Positions 9,278-19,400 of a stretch of 64,000 nt of DNA are shown piece by piece. Each line of letters starts with the position of its first letter. Position 1 is the stretch's first letter. The notes beneath the pieces were generated by a model. It was not told the origin of the DNA. It did not search any database and saw only the letters and a program-made list of their open reading frames with translations. The translations under genes were made by a program, and so were the position numbers. This DNA comes from MAG-121220-bin8 sp965655865 (lineage in GTDB: Bacteria; Bacteroidota; Bacteroidia; Flavobacteriales; Flavobacteriaceae), in the NCBI GenBank assembly GCA_965655865.1, contig CBFHJJ010000003.1:95034-159033 (forward strand), read 5' to 3'.

Positions 9278-9688
9278 TTAATTTCCAGAATATTTTACAA
9301 AATTTCTAGGAGTTTCGTAAAGGGTAACTGATAATTCATTATCATTTGATATTTTATCTCTTAAAATATTCCATATAAAAATACAAATATTTTCTGCTGT
9401 TGGTATTACTTTTTTAAAATATGGAACATCCAAATTTAAATTTTTATGATCTAGTAATTCTTCAACCTCGTTTTTAATAATATCTTTTAATTCTTTTAAA
9501 TCAATAACAACACCTGTTACAAGATCAACTTCACCTCTAACATCAACAATTAATTCATAATTATGACCGTGAAAATTAGTATTACTACATTTTCCAAATA
9601 AAATTTTATTTTTTTCATCGGACCAATTTTCAACAAATAATCTATGAGCTGCGTTAAAGTGTGCTTTTCTACTTACTGTTACTTTCAT
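9278..9688 (-). CDS. queD: 6-carboxytetrahydropterin synthase (QueD/PTPS family)
   Basis: The 136-residue T-fold enzyme has the zinc ligands H15 (FNAAHRL), H40 and H42 (FHGHNYEL) and the catalytic C34 (GKCSNTN). The ETPRNFVKY segment supplies the substrate-anchoring glutamate near the C-terminus. QueD converts dihydroneopterin triphosphate to 6-carboxytetrahydropterin in queuosine synthesis. A 6-pyruvoyltetrahydropterin synthase role is the alternative; the CxxxNFHGH form favours QueD. The start overlaps the idi stop by four bases (ATGA type). Confidence 0.88.
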   Translation of the reverse strand: MKVTVSRKAHFNAAHRLFVENWSDEKNKILFGKCSNTNFHGHNYELIVDVRGEVDLVTGVVIDLKELKDIIKNEVEELLDHKNLNLDVPYFKKVIPTAENICIFIWNILRDKISNDNELSVTLYETPRNFVKYSGN

Positions 9689-10203
9689 TTATTGTATTTA
9701 TTATAAAATTCTAAAAATATGATTTTAAACCACTCTGTGTAATCATCTGGATAAATTTTTAAATTTTCTTTAAGTAAATCTAAATCTTCCCATTTCCAAT
9801 CACAAACTTCAAGCTGATTTATTACTGGACTGCCAACAAAATCTCCAACAATAACATGATCGAATTCATGCTCAATTAAACCATTATCAAATTCTGCTTT
9901 GTAAACAAAAGAAGTGAAAGGTTTTAATTCACTTTTTATACCCATTTCTTCAAACAATCTTCTGTGTGCAGCTTCTATAATTTTTTCATTTTTTCTTGGA
10001 TGACTACAACAAGTGTTAGTCCATAAACCAGGTGAATGATATTTATCTAAAGCTCTTTTTTGTAATAACAATTGATTTGAGTCATTTAATACAAAAACAG
10101 AGAATGCTCTATGTAGCAAACCTTTTTGGTGAACTTCTAACTTCTCCATTAAACCTAATTCATTATCATCTTTATCAACAAGTATTACCATTTCTTTATT
10201 CAT
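9685..10203 (-). CDS. idi: Isopentenyl-diphosphate delta-isomerase, type I
   Basis: The 172-residue Nudix-fold enzyme interconverts IPP and DMAPP. Metal-binding histidines lie at H25 and H31 (LLHRAFSVF), the WTNTCCSHPR motif holds the active-site cysteine at 65-66, and the EAAHRRLFEEMGI Nudix-like helix spans 77-89. The C-terminal WKWEDL segment carries another conserved tryptophan. It leads the idi-queD-unknown group and is divergent from prfC, with 77 bases between the starts. Confidence 0.95.
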   Translation of the reverse strand: MNKEMVILVDKDDNELGLMEKLEVHQKGLLHRAFSVFVLNDSNQLLLQKRALDKYHSPGLWTNTCCSHPRKNEKIIEAAHRRLFEEMGIKSELKPFTSFVYKAEFDNGLIEHEFDHVIVGDFVGSPVINQLEVCDWKWEDLDLLKENLKIYPDDYTEWFKIIFLEFYNKYNK

Positions 10204-10280
10204 TTTTTAAAGTTACAAATTTTAAAAAATTACCAATACTTTATTTAAAAAACTGTAGTATTTTTGGATTAAATTAATTT

Positions 10281-11867
10281 ATGAATTTTATAGAGGAAAT
10301 AGCAAGAAGAAGAACTTTTGGTATTATATCTCACCCAGATGCTGGAAAGACTACATTAACAGAAAAGTTATTGTTATTTGGAGGCGCTATTCAAGAAGCA
10401 GGAGCAGTTAAATCTCATAAAATTAAAAAATCAGCAACTAGTGATTTCATGGAGATTGAAAAGCAGAGAGGAATCTCTGTCGCAACTTCTGTTTTAGCAT
10501 TTAATTACAAGGGAATTAAGATTAATATTCTGGATACACCTGGGCACAAAGATTTTGCTGAAGATACTTTTAGAACTTTAACAGCTGTAGATAGCGTAAT
10601 TGTTGTAATTGATGTTGCAAAAGGAGTTGAAGAGCAAACAGAAAAATTAGTTGAAGTGTGTAGAATGAGAAAAATCCCTATTATAGTCTTTATTAATAAA
10701 TTGGACAGAGAGGGAAAAGACGGATTTGATTTATTAGACGAATTAGAAAAAAAATTAAATTTCAAAGTATGTCCGTTAAGTTTCCCTATTGGAATGGGAT
10801 ACGATTTCCAGGGAATATATAACCTCTGGGAAAAAAATCTAATGTTATTTGAAGAAGAGAACAAGCAAAAGATTGCAAATTCTATAAAAATAGATGAGAT
10901 TAATGATCCGTTACTGAACGACTTAATTGGGAGAAAAGCGGCTGAAAAACTTAATGAAGAAGTTGATATAATAAACGAAGTATATCCAAAATTCTCTAAA
11001 GAAGAATATTTGAAATGTAATCAACAACCTGTTTTTTTTGGTTCAGCATTAAATAATTTTGGTGTAAAAGAATTATTGAATTGTTTTATCTCAATTGCTC
11101 CAGCTCCAATGGATAAAATTAGTGATGAAAGAATAATAAAACCAAGTGAAAGTAAATTTTCAGGGTTTATATTTAAGATACATGCCAACATGGATCCAAA
11201 GCACAGAGATAGATTAGCTTTTATTAAAATTGTTTCAGGACAGTTCAAAAGAAATACACCTTACCATCACGTAAGGTTGGAAAAAAAATTCAAGTTCAGC
11301 AGTCCAAATGCTTTTTTTGCAGAAAAAAAAGAAATTGTTAACGAATCATTTCCAGGTGATATTGTTGGTGTTCATGATTCAGGGAATTTTAAAATTGGTG
11401 ATACATTTACAGATGGTGAAAAAATTACATTTAAAGGTATTCCTAGTTTTTCACCAGAACATTTTAGGTACATTAATAATTTAGACCCAATGAAATCTAA
11501 GCAATTAGCAAAAGGCATCGTTCAATTAATGGATGAAGGAGTTGCTCAATTATTTATTCTTGAAATGAACGGAAGAAAAGTAATTGGAACGGTGGGAGCA
11601 TTACAATTCGAAGTCATTCAATATAGGCTCGAACATGAATACGGGGCAAAATGCTCTTATGAAAACTTAAATATTTTTAAAGCTTGTTGGGTAGAAACAG
11701 AATCTAAAAAAAATAAAGAATTTATTGATTTCAAAAAATTGAAAAGTAAATTTTTAGCTAAGGATAAAAACAAACAACTAGTTTTCTTGTCAGATTCGTC
11801 ATTTTCTTTAGAAATGACCAAACAAAAATTTCCTACATTAAAATTTCACTATAAATCAGAGTTCTGA
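10281..11867 (+). CDS. prfC: Peptide chain release factor 3
   Basis: The 528-residue translational GTPase has G1 at 19-26 (HPDAGKTT), the G2/switch I region EKQRGISVATSV, G3 DTPGHKDF and G4 NKLD. RF3-type domains II and III follow (FRYINNLDPMKSKQL, RLEHEYGAKC). RF3 removes RF1 and RF2 from the ribosome after peptide release. A TATTTTTG box at 10259-10266 ends 14 bases before the ATG. The stop codon abuts the convergent DUF3467 gene without a gap. Confidence 0.97.
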   Translation: MNFIEEIARRRTFGIISHPDAGKTTLTEKLLLFGGAIQEAGAVKSHKIKKSATSDFMEIEKQRGISVATSVLAFNYKGIKINILDTPGHKDFAEDTFRTLTAVDSVIVVIDVAKGVEEQTEKLVEVCRMRKIPIIVFINKLDREGKDGFDLLDELEKKLNFKVCPLSFPIGMGYDFQGIYNLWEKNLMLFEEENKQKIANSIKIDEINDPLLNDLIGRKAAEKLNEEVDIINEVYPKFSKEEYLKCNQQPVFFGSALNNFGVKELLNCFISIAPAPMDKISDERIIKPSESKFSGFIFKIHANMDPKHRDRLAFIKIVSGQFKRNTPYHHVRLEKKFKFSSPNAFFAEKKEIVNESFPGDIVGVHDSGNFKIGDTFTDGEKITFKGIPSFSPEHFRYINNLDPMKSKQLAKGIVQLMDEGVAQLFILEMNGRKVIGTVGALQFEVIQYRLEHEYGAKCSYENLNIFKACWVETESKKNKEFIDFKKLKSKFLAKDKNKQLVFLSDSSFSLEMTKQKFPTLKFHYKSEF

Positions 11868-12182
11868 TTAAGCTTCACCAGTAGGGCCAAAATTCAATTG
11901 GATTGGCTTTTGATTTTCATATTGTTTTATCTCTCCATTTGAGCTCTCAAATTTTGAAATATTATCGCTTAAAGCTTTAGAAAATCTTTTGGCATGCTGA
12001 GGTGTTAGAATGATTCTAGATTTAACTTTAGCTTTAGGAACACCTGGCATAACGTTGATAAAGTCAACTACAAATTCTGATACAGAATGATTGATTAGTA
12101 CTAGGTTAGAATAGGTACCTTGAGCTAGATTTTCATCGAGCTCAAGATTTAAACCATTTTCTTTAGAATTAGATTTCTTCAT
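11868..12182 (-). CDS. DUF3467 family protein
   Basis: The 104-residue protein contains the DUF3467 pattern: YSNLVLINHSVSEFVVDFINVMPG, then ILTPQHAKRFSKALSDNISKFES. The function is unknown. It starts 14 bases inside the end of rpoC, so it is translated from the tail of the RNA polymerase transcript. A constant rpoC neighbour in Bacteroidota, it may work with transcription or translation; that is inference from position. Cytoplasmic, no membrane segment. Confidence 0.88.
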   Translation of the reverse strand: MKKSNSKENGLNLELDENLAQGTYSNLVLINHSVSEFVVDFINVMPGVPKAKVKSRIILTPQHAKRFSKALSDNISKFESSNGEIKQYENQKPIQLNFGPTGEA

Positions 12183-15100
12183 TAAAAGTTAAATTCTTTT
12201 TTGCAAGTAACTCTTCATACTCGTCTACATAACCAACAATAACATCATTGAATTTTCTATTTCCAGTTCCTGCAGGAATTTTATGACCGACTATCACGTT
12301 TTCTTTAAGTCCTCTTAAAGTATCTACCTTACCATTAACAGCGGCTTCATTTAGAACCTTAGTAGTTTCTTGGAAAGACGCAGCAGAAATAAACGATTTA
12401 GTTTGAAGAGAAGCTCTGGTAATACCTTGGAGAATTGGAGTAGCAGTAGCATTTACGGCATCTCTGGCTATAACCAAATCTTTATCTTCTCTCTTCAATA
12501 AAGAATTTTCATCTCTTAATTCTCTTGCACTAATAACTTGACCTTCTTTAAAGCTCTCAGAGGAACCTACAGATTCAATAATTTTCTTGTTAAATAAATT
12601 ATCATTTTCAGAAATAAATTCATTTTTATGAATAAGTTGGCCTTCAAGAAAAGTAGTATCACCGGAATCTTGAATTTTAACTTTTTGCATCATTTGTCTT
12701 ATTAAAACTTCAAAGTGTTTATCATTAATCTTAACACCTTGTAATCTATAAACTTCTTGAACTTCATTTACTAAATACTGTTGAACAGCAGATGGGCCTT
12801 TAATATTTAAAATATCATTAGGTGTAATTGCACCGTCAGATAGTGGCATTCCAGCTTTAACAAAATCATTTTCTTGAACAAGTATTTGATTAGAAAGTTT
12901 AACTAAATACTTTTTAATCTCACCAGTTTTGGATTCAATAATAATTTCTCTGTTTCCTCTTTTAATTTTACCAAAGTTTACAACACCATCAATTTCACTT
13001 ACAACAGCAGGATTTGATGGATTTCTAGCTTCGAAAAGCTCTGTTACTCTTGGAAGTCCACCAGTAATATCACCTGATTTAGCAGATTTTCTAGGGATTT
13101 TTACTAAAACTTTACCTGCTTCAACTTTCTCACCATCATCAACCATTAAATGTGCACCTACTGGTAAATTATAAGTTCTAACGTTATTTCCTTTGCTATC
13201 ATTGATAAGTAATGTAGGAACTACTTTTTTATTTCTAGATTCTGAAATAACTTTTTCTTTAAATCCAGTTTGTTCGTCAATTTCGACTTGATAAGTAACA
13301 CCTTGTTCGATATTTTCATATTCGATTTTACCACCAAATTCAGAGACAATTACTCCGTTATAAGGGTCCCACTGACATACAACATCACCTTTCTTCAACG
13401 CTTGACCATCTTTAATAAGTAGAGAAGATCCGTAAGGAATAATATTATTACTTAAAACTATACCAGATTTTTTATCTAAAACTTTAACTTCACATGTTCT
13501 AGAAATTACTGTATTTATATTTTTCCCTTCGGCATCCTTAGATTTGACAACTTTTAAATCTTCAATTTCAGCAATTCCATCAAATCTAACAGATAAATTA
13601 TTGTCTTCAGAAATATTTCCTGCAATTCCACCAACATGGAAAGTTCTTAAAGTTAACTGGGTCCCAGGTTCACCAATTGATTGAGCTGCTACTACACCTA
13701 CTGCTTCGCCATTTTGAACCATTTTACCAGTTGCTAAATTTCTTCCATAACATTTTGAACAAACTCCTTTAGGTGATTCACATGTTAAGGGAGATCTAAC
13801 TTCAACTTTTTCAATAGGTGATGATTCAATTAATTTTACGATAACGTCTGAAATTTCCTCACCAGCAGAAACAATAATTTCATTATTTAAAGGATTGTAG
13901 ATATCGTGTAAAGAAACTCTTCCTAATATTCTCTCTCCTAATGTTTCAACAATTTCTTCATTTTTTTTAAGCGGCTCCACAGTTATACCCCTTAGAGTAT
14001 TACAGTCTTCGTAATGGATTATAACATCCTGAGCTACATCAACAAGCCTTCTAGTTAAATAACCTGCATCAGCTGTTTTCAATGCAGTATCTGCTAAACC
14101 TTTTCTGGCTCCGTGAGTAGATATAAAATATTCTAAAATAGATAGTCCTTCTTTAAAGTTAGATAAAATAGGATTTTCAATTATTTCTCCCCCACTAGCA
14201 CTAGCTTTTTTAGGCTTAGCCATTAATCCACGCATACCTGTAAGCTGACGTATTTGTTCTTTAGAACCCCTTGCACCAGAATCTAACATCATATAAACTG
14301 AATTAAATCCTTGTTTATCTTCACTTATCCTTTTCATTGATAGCTCGGTTAAAGTAGCATTTGCAGAGGTCCAAACATCAATAACCTGATTGTAACGTTC
14401 ATTGTTAGTAATTAATCCCATGTTATAGTTGGAAATAATACCATCAACTTCCCCATTGGCTTTAGCAATCATTTCGTGTTTTTCAGGTGGTATCATAATA
14501 TCTCCCAAACTAAAGGATAATCCTCCTTCAAATGCAAAAGAGAATCCCATAGTCTTAATTTTATCTAAGAAATCTGCAGTTTCGGGAACACTTGTTAATT
14601 TTAAAATATTTCCAATAATATCTCTTAGTGATTTTTTAGTTAAGACTTCGTTTATGAATCCTGCTTTTTCAGGAACAACCTGGTTAAATAAAACTCTACC
14701 TACAGTTGTTTCAATAATTCTGAAAGCTAATTCTCCAGATTCATTAAAATCTTTAGCTCTAATTTTTATCATTGCGTTTAGATCAACTCTTTCTTCATTA
14801 TATGCTATATTAACTTCTTCTTCAGAGTAAAATGTTAAACCTTCCCCTTTAACTTTATGATCTTTTGTTGACTTTAATAATTTTGTCATGTAATATAATC
14901 CTAAAACCATATCTTGAGAAGGTACAGTTATTGGAGATCCATTCGCTGGATTCAAAATATTATGAGAAGCTAGCATCAATAACTGAGACTCTAAAATAGC
15001 TTCAGGGCCTAATGGTAGATGAACTGCCATTTGATCACCATCGAAATCGGCATTAAAAGCTGTACAAACTAACGGATGAACTTGAATAGCTTTACCCTCA

Positions 15101-16476
15101 ATAAGTATTGGTTGAAAAGCTTGTATTCCTAATCTGTGTAAGGTTGGAGCTCTATTTAAAAGAACAGGATGTCCTTTTAAAACATTTTCTAAAATATCCC
15201 AAACTAAGGGCTCTCTTCTATCAATAATTTTTTTTGCAGACTTTACTGTTTTGACAATTCCTCTTTCAATTAATTTTCTAATTATAAAAGGTTTGTAAAG
15301 TTCAGCTGCCATGTTTTTAGGCAAACCACACTCAAATAATTTTAATTCAGGTCCACCAACAATAACAGATCTTGCAGAATAATCTACTCTTTTTCCAAGA
15401 AGGTTTTGACGGAATCTACCCTGTTTTCCTTTTAAAGAATCAGAAAGCGATTTTAAAGGTCTGTTAGCATCAGTTTTGACAGCAGAAGATTTTCTTGTGT
15501 TATCAAAAAGTGAATCTACAGATTCTTGTAACATCCTTTTTTCATTTCTTAAAATAACCTCAGGAGCTTTAATTTCAACTAACCTTTTTAATCTGTTATT
15601 TCTTATAATTACTCTTCTGTACAAATCATTTAAATCAGATGTTGCAAATCTTCCCCCATCTAACGGAACTAGTGGTCTAAGTTCTGGCGGAATAACAGGG
15701 ATTGCCTTTAAAATCATCCACTCAGGTTTATTTTCTCTATTTAAATTAGACTCTTTAAATGATTCTACAACCTGAAGTCTTTTAAGAGCTTCCATTTTTC
15801 TTTGTTTGGAAGTCTCTGTATTAGCTTTGTGTCTTAACTCATAAGATAATTCATTAAGATCTATTCTTGAAAGTAACTCAATTAAACATTCAGCACCCAT
15901 TTTAGCAATAAACTTATTTGGATCTTCATCATCTAAAAATTGATTTTCAGGAGGAAGATTATCTGTAATAGTTATATATTCTTCTTCCGTTAAATAATCC
16001 ATTTTAGTTACGGGCTCACCTTCTGCATTTACTGCAAGTCCTGGTTGAATTACTACATATCTTTCATAGTAAATAATCATATCCAGTTTCTTTGAAGGAA
16101 GACCCAATAAATAACCTATTTTGTTAGGTAAAGACCTGAAATACCATATATGAGCAACTGGTACTACTAAATCAATGTGACCAACTCTGTCTCTTCTTAC
16201 CTTTTTTTCGGTTACTTCAACTCCACATCTATCACAAATAATTCCTTTATATCTAATTCTTTTATATTTTCCACAAGCACATTCGAAATCTTTAACAGGA
16301 CCAAAAATTCTTTCACAAAACAAACCATCTCTTTCAGGTTTATGAGTTCTATAATTTATAGTTTCTGGTTTTAGAATCTCACCTCTTGAGTTACCTAATA
16401 TAGTTTCAGGAGATGCTAATCCAATTGATATTTTTGAGAATTTTTGAGATTTATTAATTTCAATTTTTCTAGACAT
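12169..16476 (-). CDS. rpoC: DNA-directed RNA polymerase subunit beta'
   Basis: The 1435-residue subunit has the N-terminal zinc-binding motif CACGKYKRIRYKGIICDRCG (C66-C86 region), the catalytic NADFDGDQMAVH around residue 470, the bridge-helix and trigger-loop region (GARGSKEQIRQLTGMRGLMAKP), and the second zinc cluster CESPKGVCSKCYGRNLATG. The length is typical of Bacteroidota. It follows rpoB by 17 bases on the same strand and overlaps DUF3467 at its end. No frame problem is seen. Confidence 0.99.
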   Translation of the reverse strand: MSRKIEINKSQKFSKISIGLASPETILGNSRGEILKPETINYRTHKPERDGLFCERIFGPVKDFECACGKYKRIRYKGIICDRCGVEVTEKKVRRDRVGHIDLVVPVAHIWYFRSLPNKIGYLLGLPSKKLDMIIYYERYVVIQPGLAVNAEGEPVTKMDYLTEEEYITITDNLPPENQFLDDEDPNKFIAKMGAECLIELLSRIDLNELSYELRHKANTETSKQRKMEALKRLQVVESFKESNLNRENKPEWMILKAIPVIPPELRPLVPLDGGRFATSDLNDLYRRVIIRNNRLKRLVEIKAPEVILRNEKRMLQESVDSLFDNTRKSSAVKTDANRPLKSLSDSLKGKQGRFRQNLLGKRVDYSARSVIVGGPELKLFECGLPKNMAAELYKPFIIRKLIERGIVKTVKSAKKIIDRREPLVWDILENVLKGHPVLLNRAPTLHRLGIQAFQPILIEGKAIQVHPLVCTAFNADFDGDQMAVHLPLGPEAILESQLLMLASHNILNPANGSPITVPSQDMVLGLYYMTKLLKSTKDHKVKGEGLTFYSEEEVNIAYNEERVDLNAMIKIRAKDFNESGELAFRIIETTVGRVLFNQVVPEKAGFINEVLTKKSLRDIIGNILKLTSVPETADFLDKIKTMGFSFAFEGGLSFSLGDIMIPPEKHEMIAKANGEVDGIISNYNMGLITNNERYNQVIDVWTSANATLTELSMKRISEDKQGFNSVYMMLDSGARGSKEQIRQLTGMRGLMAKPKKASASGGEIIENPILSNFKEGLSILEYFISTHGARKGLADTALKTADAGYLTRRLVDVAQDVIIHYEDCNTLRGITVEPLKKNEEIVETLGERILGRVSLHDIYNPLNNEIIVSAGEEISDVIVKLIESSPIEKVEVRSPLTCESPKGVCSKCYGRNLATGKMVQNGEAVGVVAAQSIGEPGTQLTLRTFHVGGIAGNISEDNNLSVRFDGIAEIEDLKVVKSKDAEGKNINTVISRTCEVKVLDKKSGIVLSNNIIPYGSSLLIKDGQALKKGDVVCQWDPYNGVIVSEFGGKIEYENIEQGVTYQVEIDEQTGFKEKVISESRNKKVVPTLLINDSKGNNVRTYNLPVGAHLMVDDGEKVEAGKVLVKIPRKSAKSGDITGGLPRVTELFEARNPSNPAVVSEIDGVVNFGKIKRGNREIIIESKTGEIKKYLVKLSNQILVQENDFVKAGMPLSDGAITPNDILNIKGPSAVQQYLVNEVQEVYRLQGVKINDKHFEVLIRQMMQKVKIQDSGDTTFLEGQLIHKNEFISENDNLFNKKIIESVGSSESFKEGQVISARELRDENSLLKREDKDLVIARDAVNATATPILQGITRASLQTKSFISAASFQETTKVLNEAAVNGKVDTLRGLKENVIVGHKIPAGTGNRKFNDVIVGYVDEYEELLAKKNLTFNEEI

Positions 16477-16493
16477 AATGAGTTTTTATTTTA

Positions 16494-19400
16494 TTATTCT
16501 TCTAATCTAATATCTAATCCTAGACCTTTAAGTTCATGCATCAATACGTTGAATGATTCTGGAAGTCCAGGATCTGGCATAGTATCACCTTTAACGATTG
16601 CTTCATAAGCTTTTGCTCTACCTTGAACATCATCTGATTTGATTGTTAAAATTTCTTGTAGAGTACTTGAAGCACCATAAGCTTCTAGTGCCCAAACTTC
16701 CATTTCTCCAAATCTTTGACCTCCAAATTGAGCCTTACCACCAAGTGGTTGCTGAGTAATTAAAGAATATGGTCCAATGGATCTTGAATGCATTTTGTCA
16801 TCAACCATATGACCTAATTTAAGCATGTATATTACACCAACGGTTGCTGGTTGATCAAATCTTTTACCTGTTCCACCATCGTATAAATGAGTGTGCCCAA
16901 ATTGAGGAACACCGGCTTCTTCTGTTAATTCATTAATTTGATCTAAAGTAGCTCCGTCAAAAATTGGGGTAGAAAATTTTCTACCTAATTTTTGGCCAGC
17001 CCATCCTAAAACAGTTTCATAAATTTGACCGATATTCATTCTAGATGGTACACCAAGTGGATTTAGTACGATATCTACTGGAGTTCCATCTTCAAGGAAT
17101 GGCATATCTTCTTGCCTAACAATTCTAGCAACAATACCTTTATTACCATGTCTACCAGCCATTTTATCACCTACTTTAAGTTTCCTTTTCTTAGCTATAT
17201 ATACTTTAGCTAATTTTAATATTCCTGGTGGAAGTTCATCTCCCACAGAAATAGTAAACTTCTCTCTTCGAAGCATTCCTTGTAGATCATTCTCTTTTAT
17301 TTTATAATTGTGTAAAAGAGTCAAAACTAAAGAATTTACTTTTTTGTCTACCGTCCATTGACCAGAAACTAAGTGAGTGTATTCTTCAACCTGATTTAAC
17401 ATTTTTAAAGAGTATTTTTTACCCTTAGGCAAAACTTCTTCTTCTAAATCATTAAATACACCTTGACAAGTCTTTCCACTTAAAATATTATATAATTTCT
17501 CAATTAATGATTTTTTAAGTTGTTCAAATTTAACATCATAAGTCTTACCTAACTCAATTAAAAGATCTTTGTCCTCTGATCTTTTTCTTTTATCTTTAAT
17601 TGGTCTTGTAAATAATTTTTTATTAACAACTATACCATTTAAAGATGGAGGTGCTTTTAACGAAGCATCTTTAACATCACCAGCTTTATCACCAAAAATA
17701 GCTCTTAATAATTTTTCTTCTGGTGTTGGATCAGATTCGCCTTTTGGTGTAATTTTACCGATTAAAATATCTCCAGGTTTAACTTCAGCACCAACTCTAA
17801 TCATTCCATTTTCATCTAAATCAGAAGTGGCTTCTTCACTTACATTAGGAATATCATTCGTAAGTTCTTCCATTCCCAGTTTAGTATCTCTAACATCAAT
17901 TGAATATTCGTCAATGTGTAATGAAGTAAAAACATCATCTCTGACAACTTTTTCAGAAATTACAATAGCATCTTCAAAATTATATCCCTTCCAGGGCATA
18001 AATGCAACTTTTAAATTTCTTCCTAAAGCTAATTCACCATTTTGGGTAGCATAACCTTCACATAAAACTTGACCCTTTACAACTTTATCACCTTTTACAA
18101 CAATTGGTTTTAAGTTAATACAAGTACCTTGATTAGTTTTTCTAAATTTTACTAAGGAATATGTTTTTTCATCATTATCAAAACTAGTTAGTTTTTGTTC
18201 CTCAGTAAGATTATACTTAATAGTAATTTTCTGAGAATCTACATAAATAACCTTTCCATCAAAATCAGCATTTATTAATACTCTGGAATCCGAAGCTACC
18301 TGTCTTTCTAGTCCAGTACCAACAATTGGGGATTCTGGACGTAATAAAGGAACAGATTGTCTCATCATGTTTGATCCCATTAACGCTCTGTTAGCATCAT
18401 CATGCTCTAAGAAAGGAATAAGTGATGCAGAAATAGATGCGATTTGATTAGGTGCAACATCTGTATAATTAACATCAGCAGGATCTATAACTGGATAATC
18501 TGCTTCTTGTCTTGCAATAACCTTTTCTGAAAGAATTTTACCATCCTTATCTTTAGGAATATTTGCTTGAGCAATTAACATACCTTCTTCTTCTTCAGCA
18601 CTTAAATATCTGTGATTTTTAAGGTCAACAACTCCGTTTTCTACTTTTCTATAAGGAGTTTCTATAAAACCTAAATTATTAACTTTTGCAAAAACACCAA
18701 GAGAGGATATTAAACCAATATTAGGACCCTCTGGAGTCTCAATTGGGCATAACCTTCCATAATGAGTGTAATGTACATCTCTTACTTCAAAACCAGCTCT
18801 TTCTCTTGATAGTCCTCCAGGACCTAAAGCAGATAACCTTCTTTTGTGTGTTATCTCAGCCAATGGATTGGTTTGATCCATAAATTGAGATAACTGATTA
18901 GTCCCAAAAAATGAATTAATAACAGAAGACAAAGTTTTAGCATTAATCAAATCAATGGGTGTAAAAACCTCATTGTCTCTGACATTCATTCTTTCTCTTA
19001 TGGTTCTAGCCATTCTTGAAAGACCAACTCCAAATTGAGATGATAACTGTTCACCANNNNNNNNNNNNNNNNNNNNNNNNNNNNNNNNNNNNNNNNNNNN
19101 NNNNNNNNNNNNNNNNNNNNNNNNNNNNNNNNNNNNNNNNNNNNNNNNNNTACCTACTTCACCTAAGTTATATCTTTGGTCAGAGAAAAATAATTTATCA
19201 ATTATTCCTCTGGCTGTTTCCTCATCAGGCGGCTCAGCATTTCTTAATTGTCTATAAATATGTTCAACTGCTTCCTTTTCAGAGTTCGTAGGATCTTTTT
19301 GAAGAGTATTGTGAATTATTGCATAATCAGAAAGTTGTCCATCAACTTTATGTAATAACACAGTTTGAGTATTAGTCGCTAATATCTCTTCTATATTATC

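Noticed and set aside
14429..14830. Long open frames opposite rpoC, rpoB, tuf and valS
   Set aside because: They are antisense shadows of strongly conserved genes and show no family similarity or start signals.
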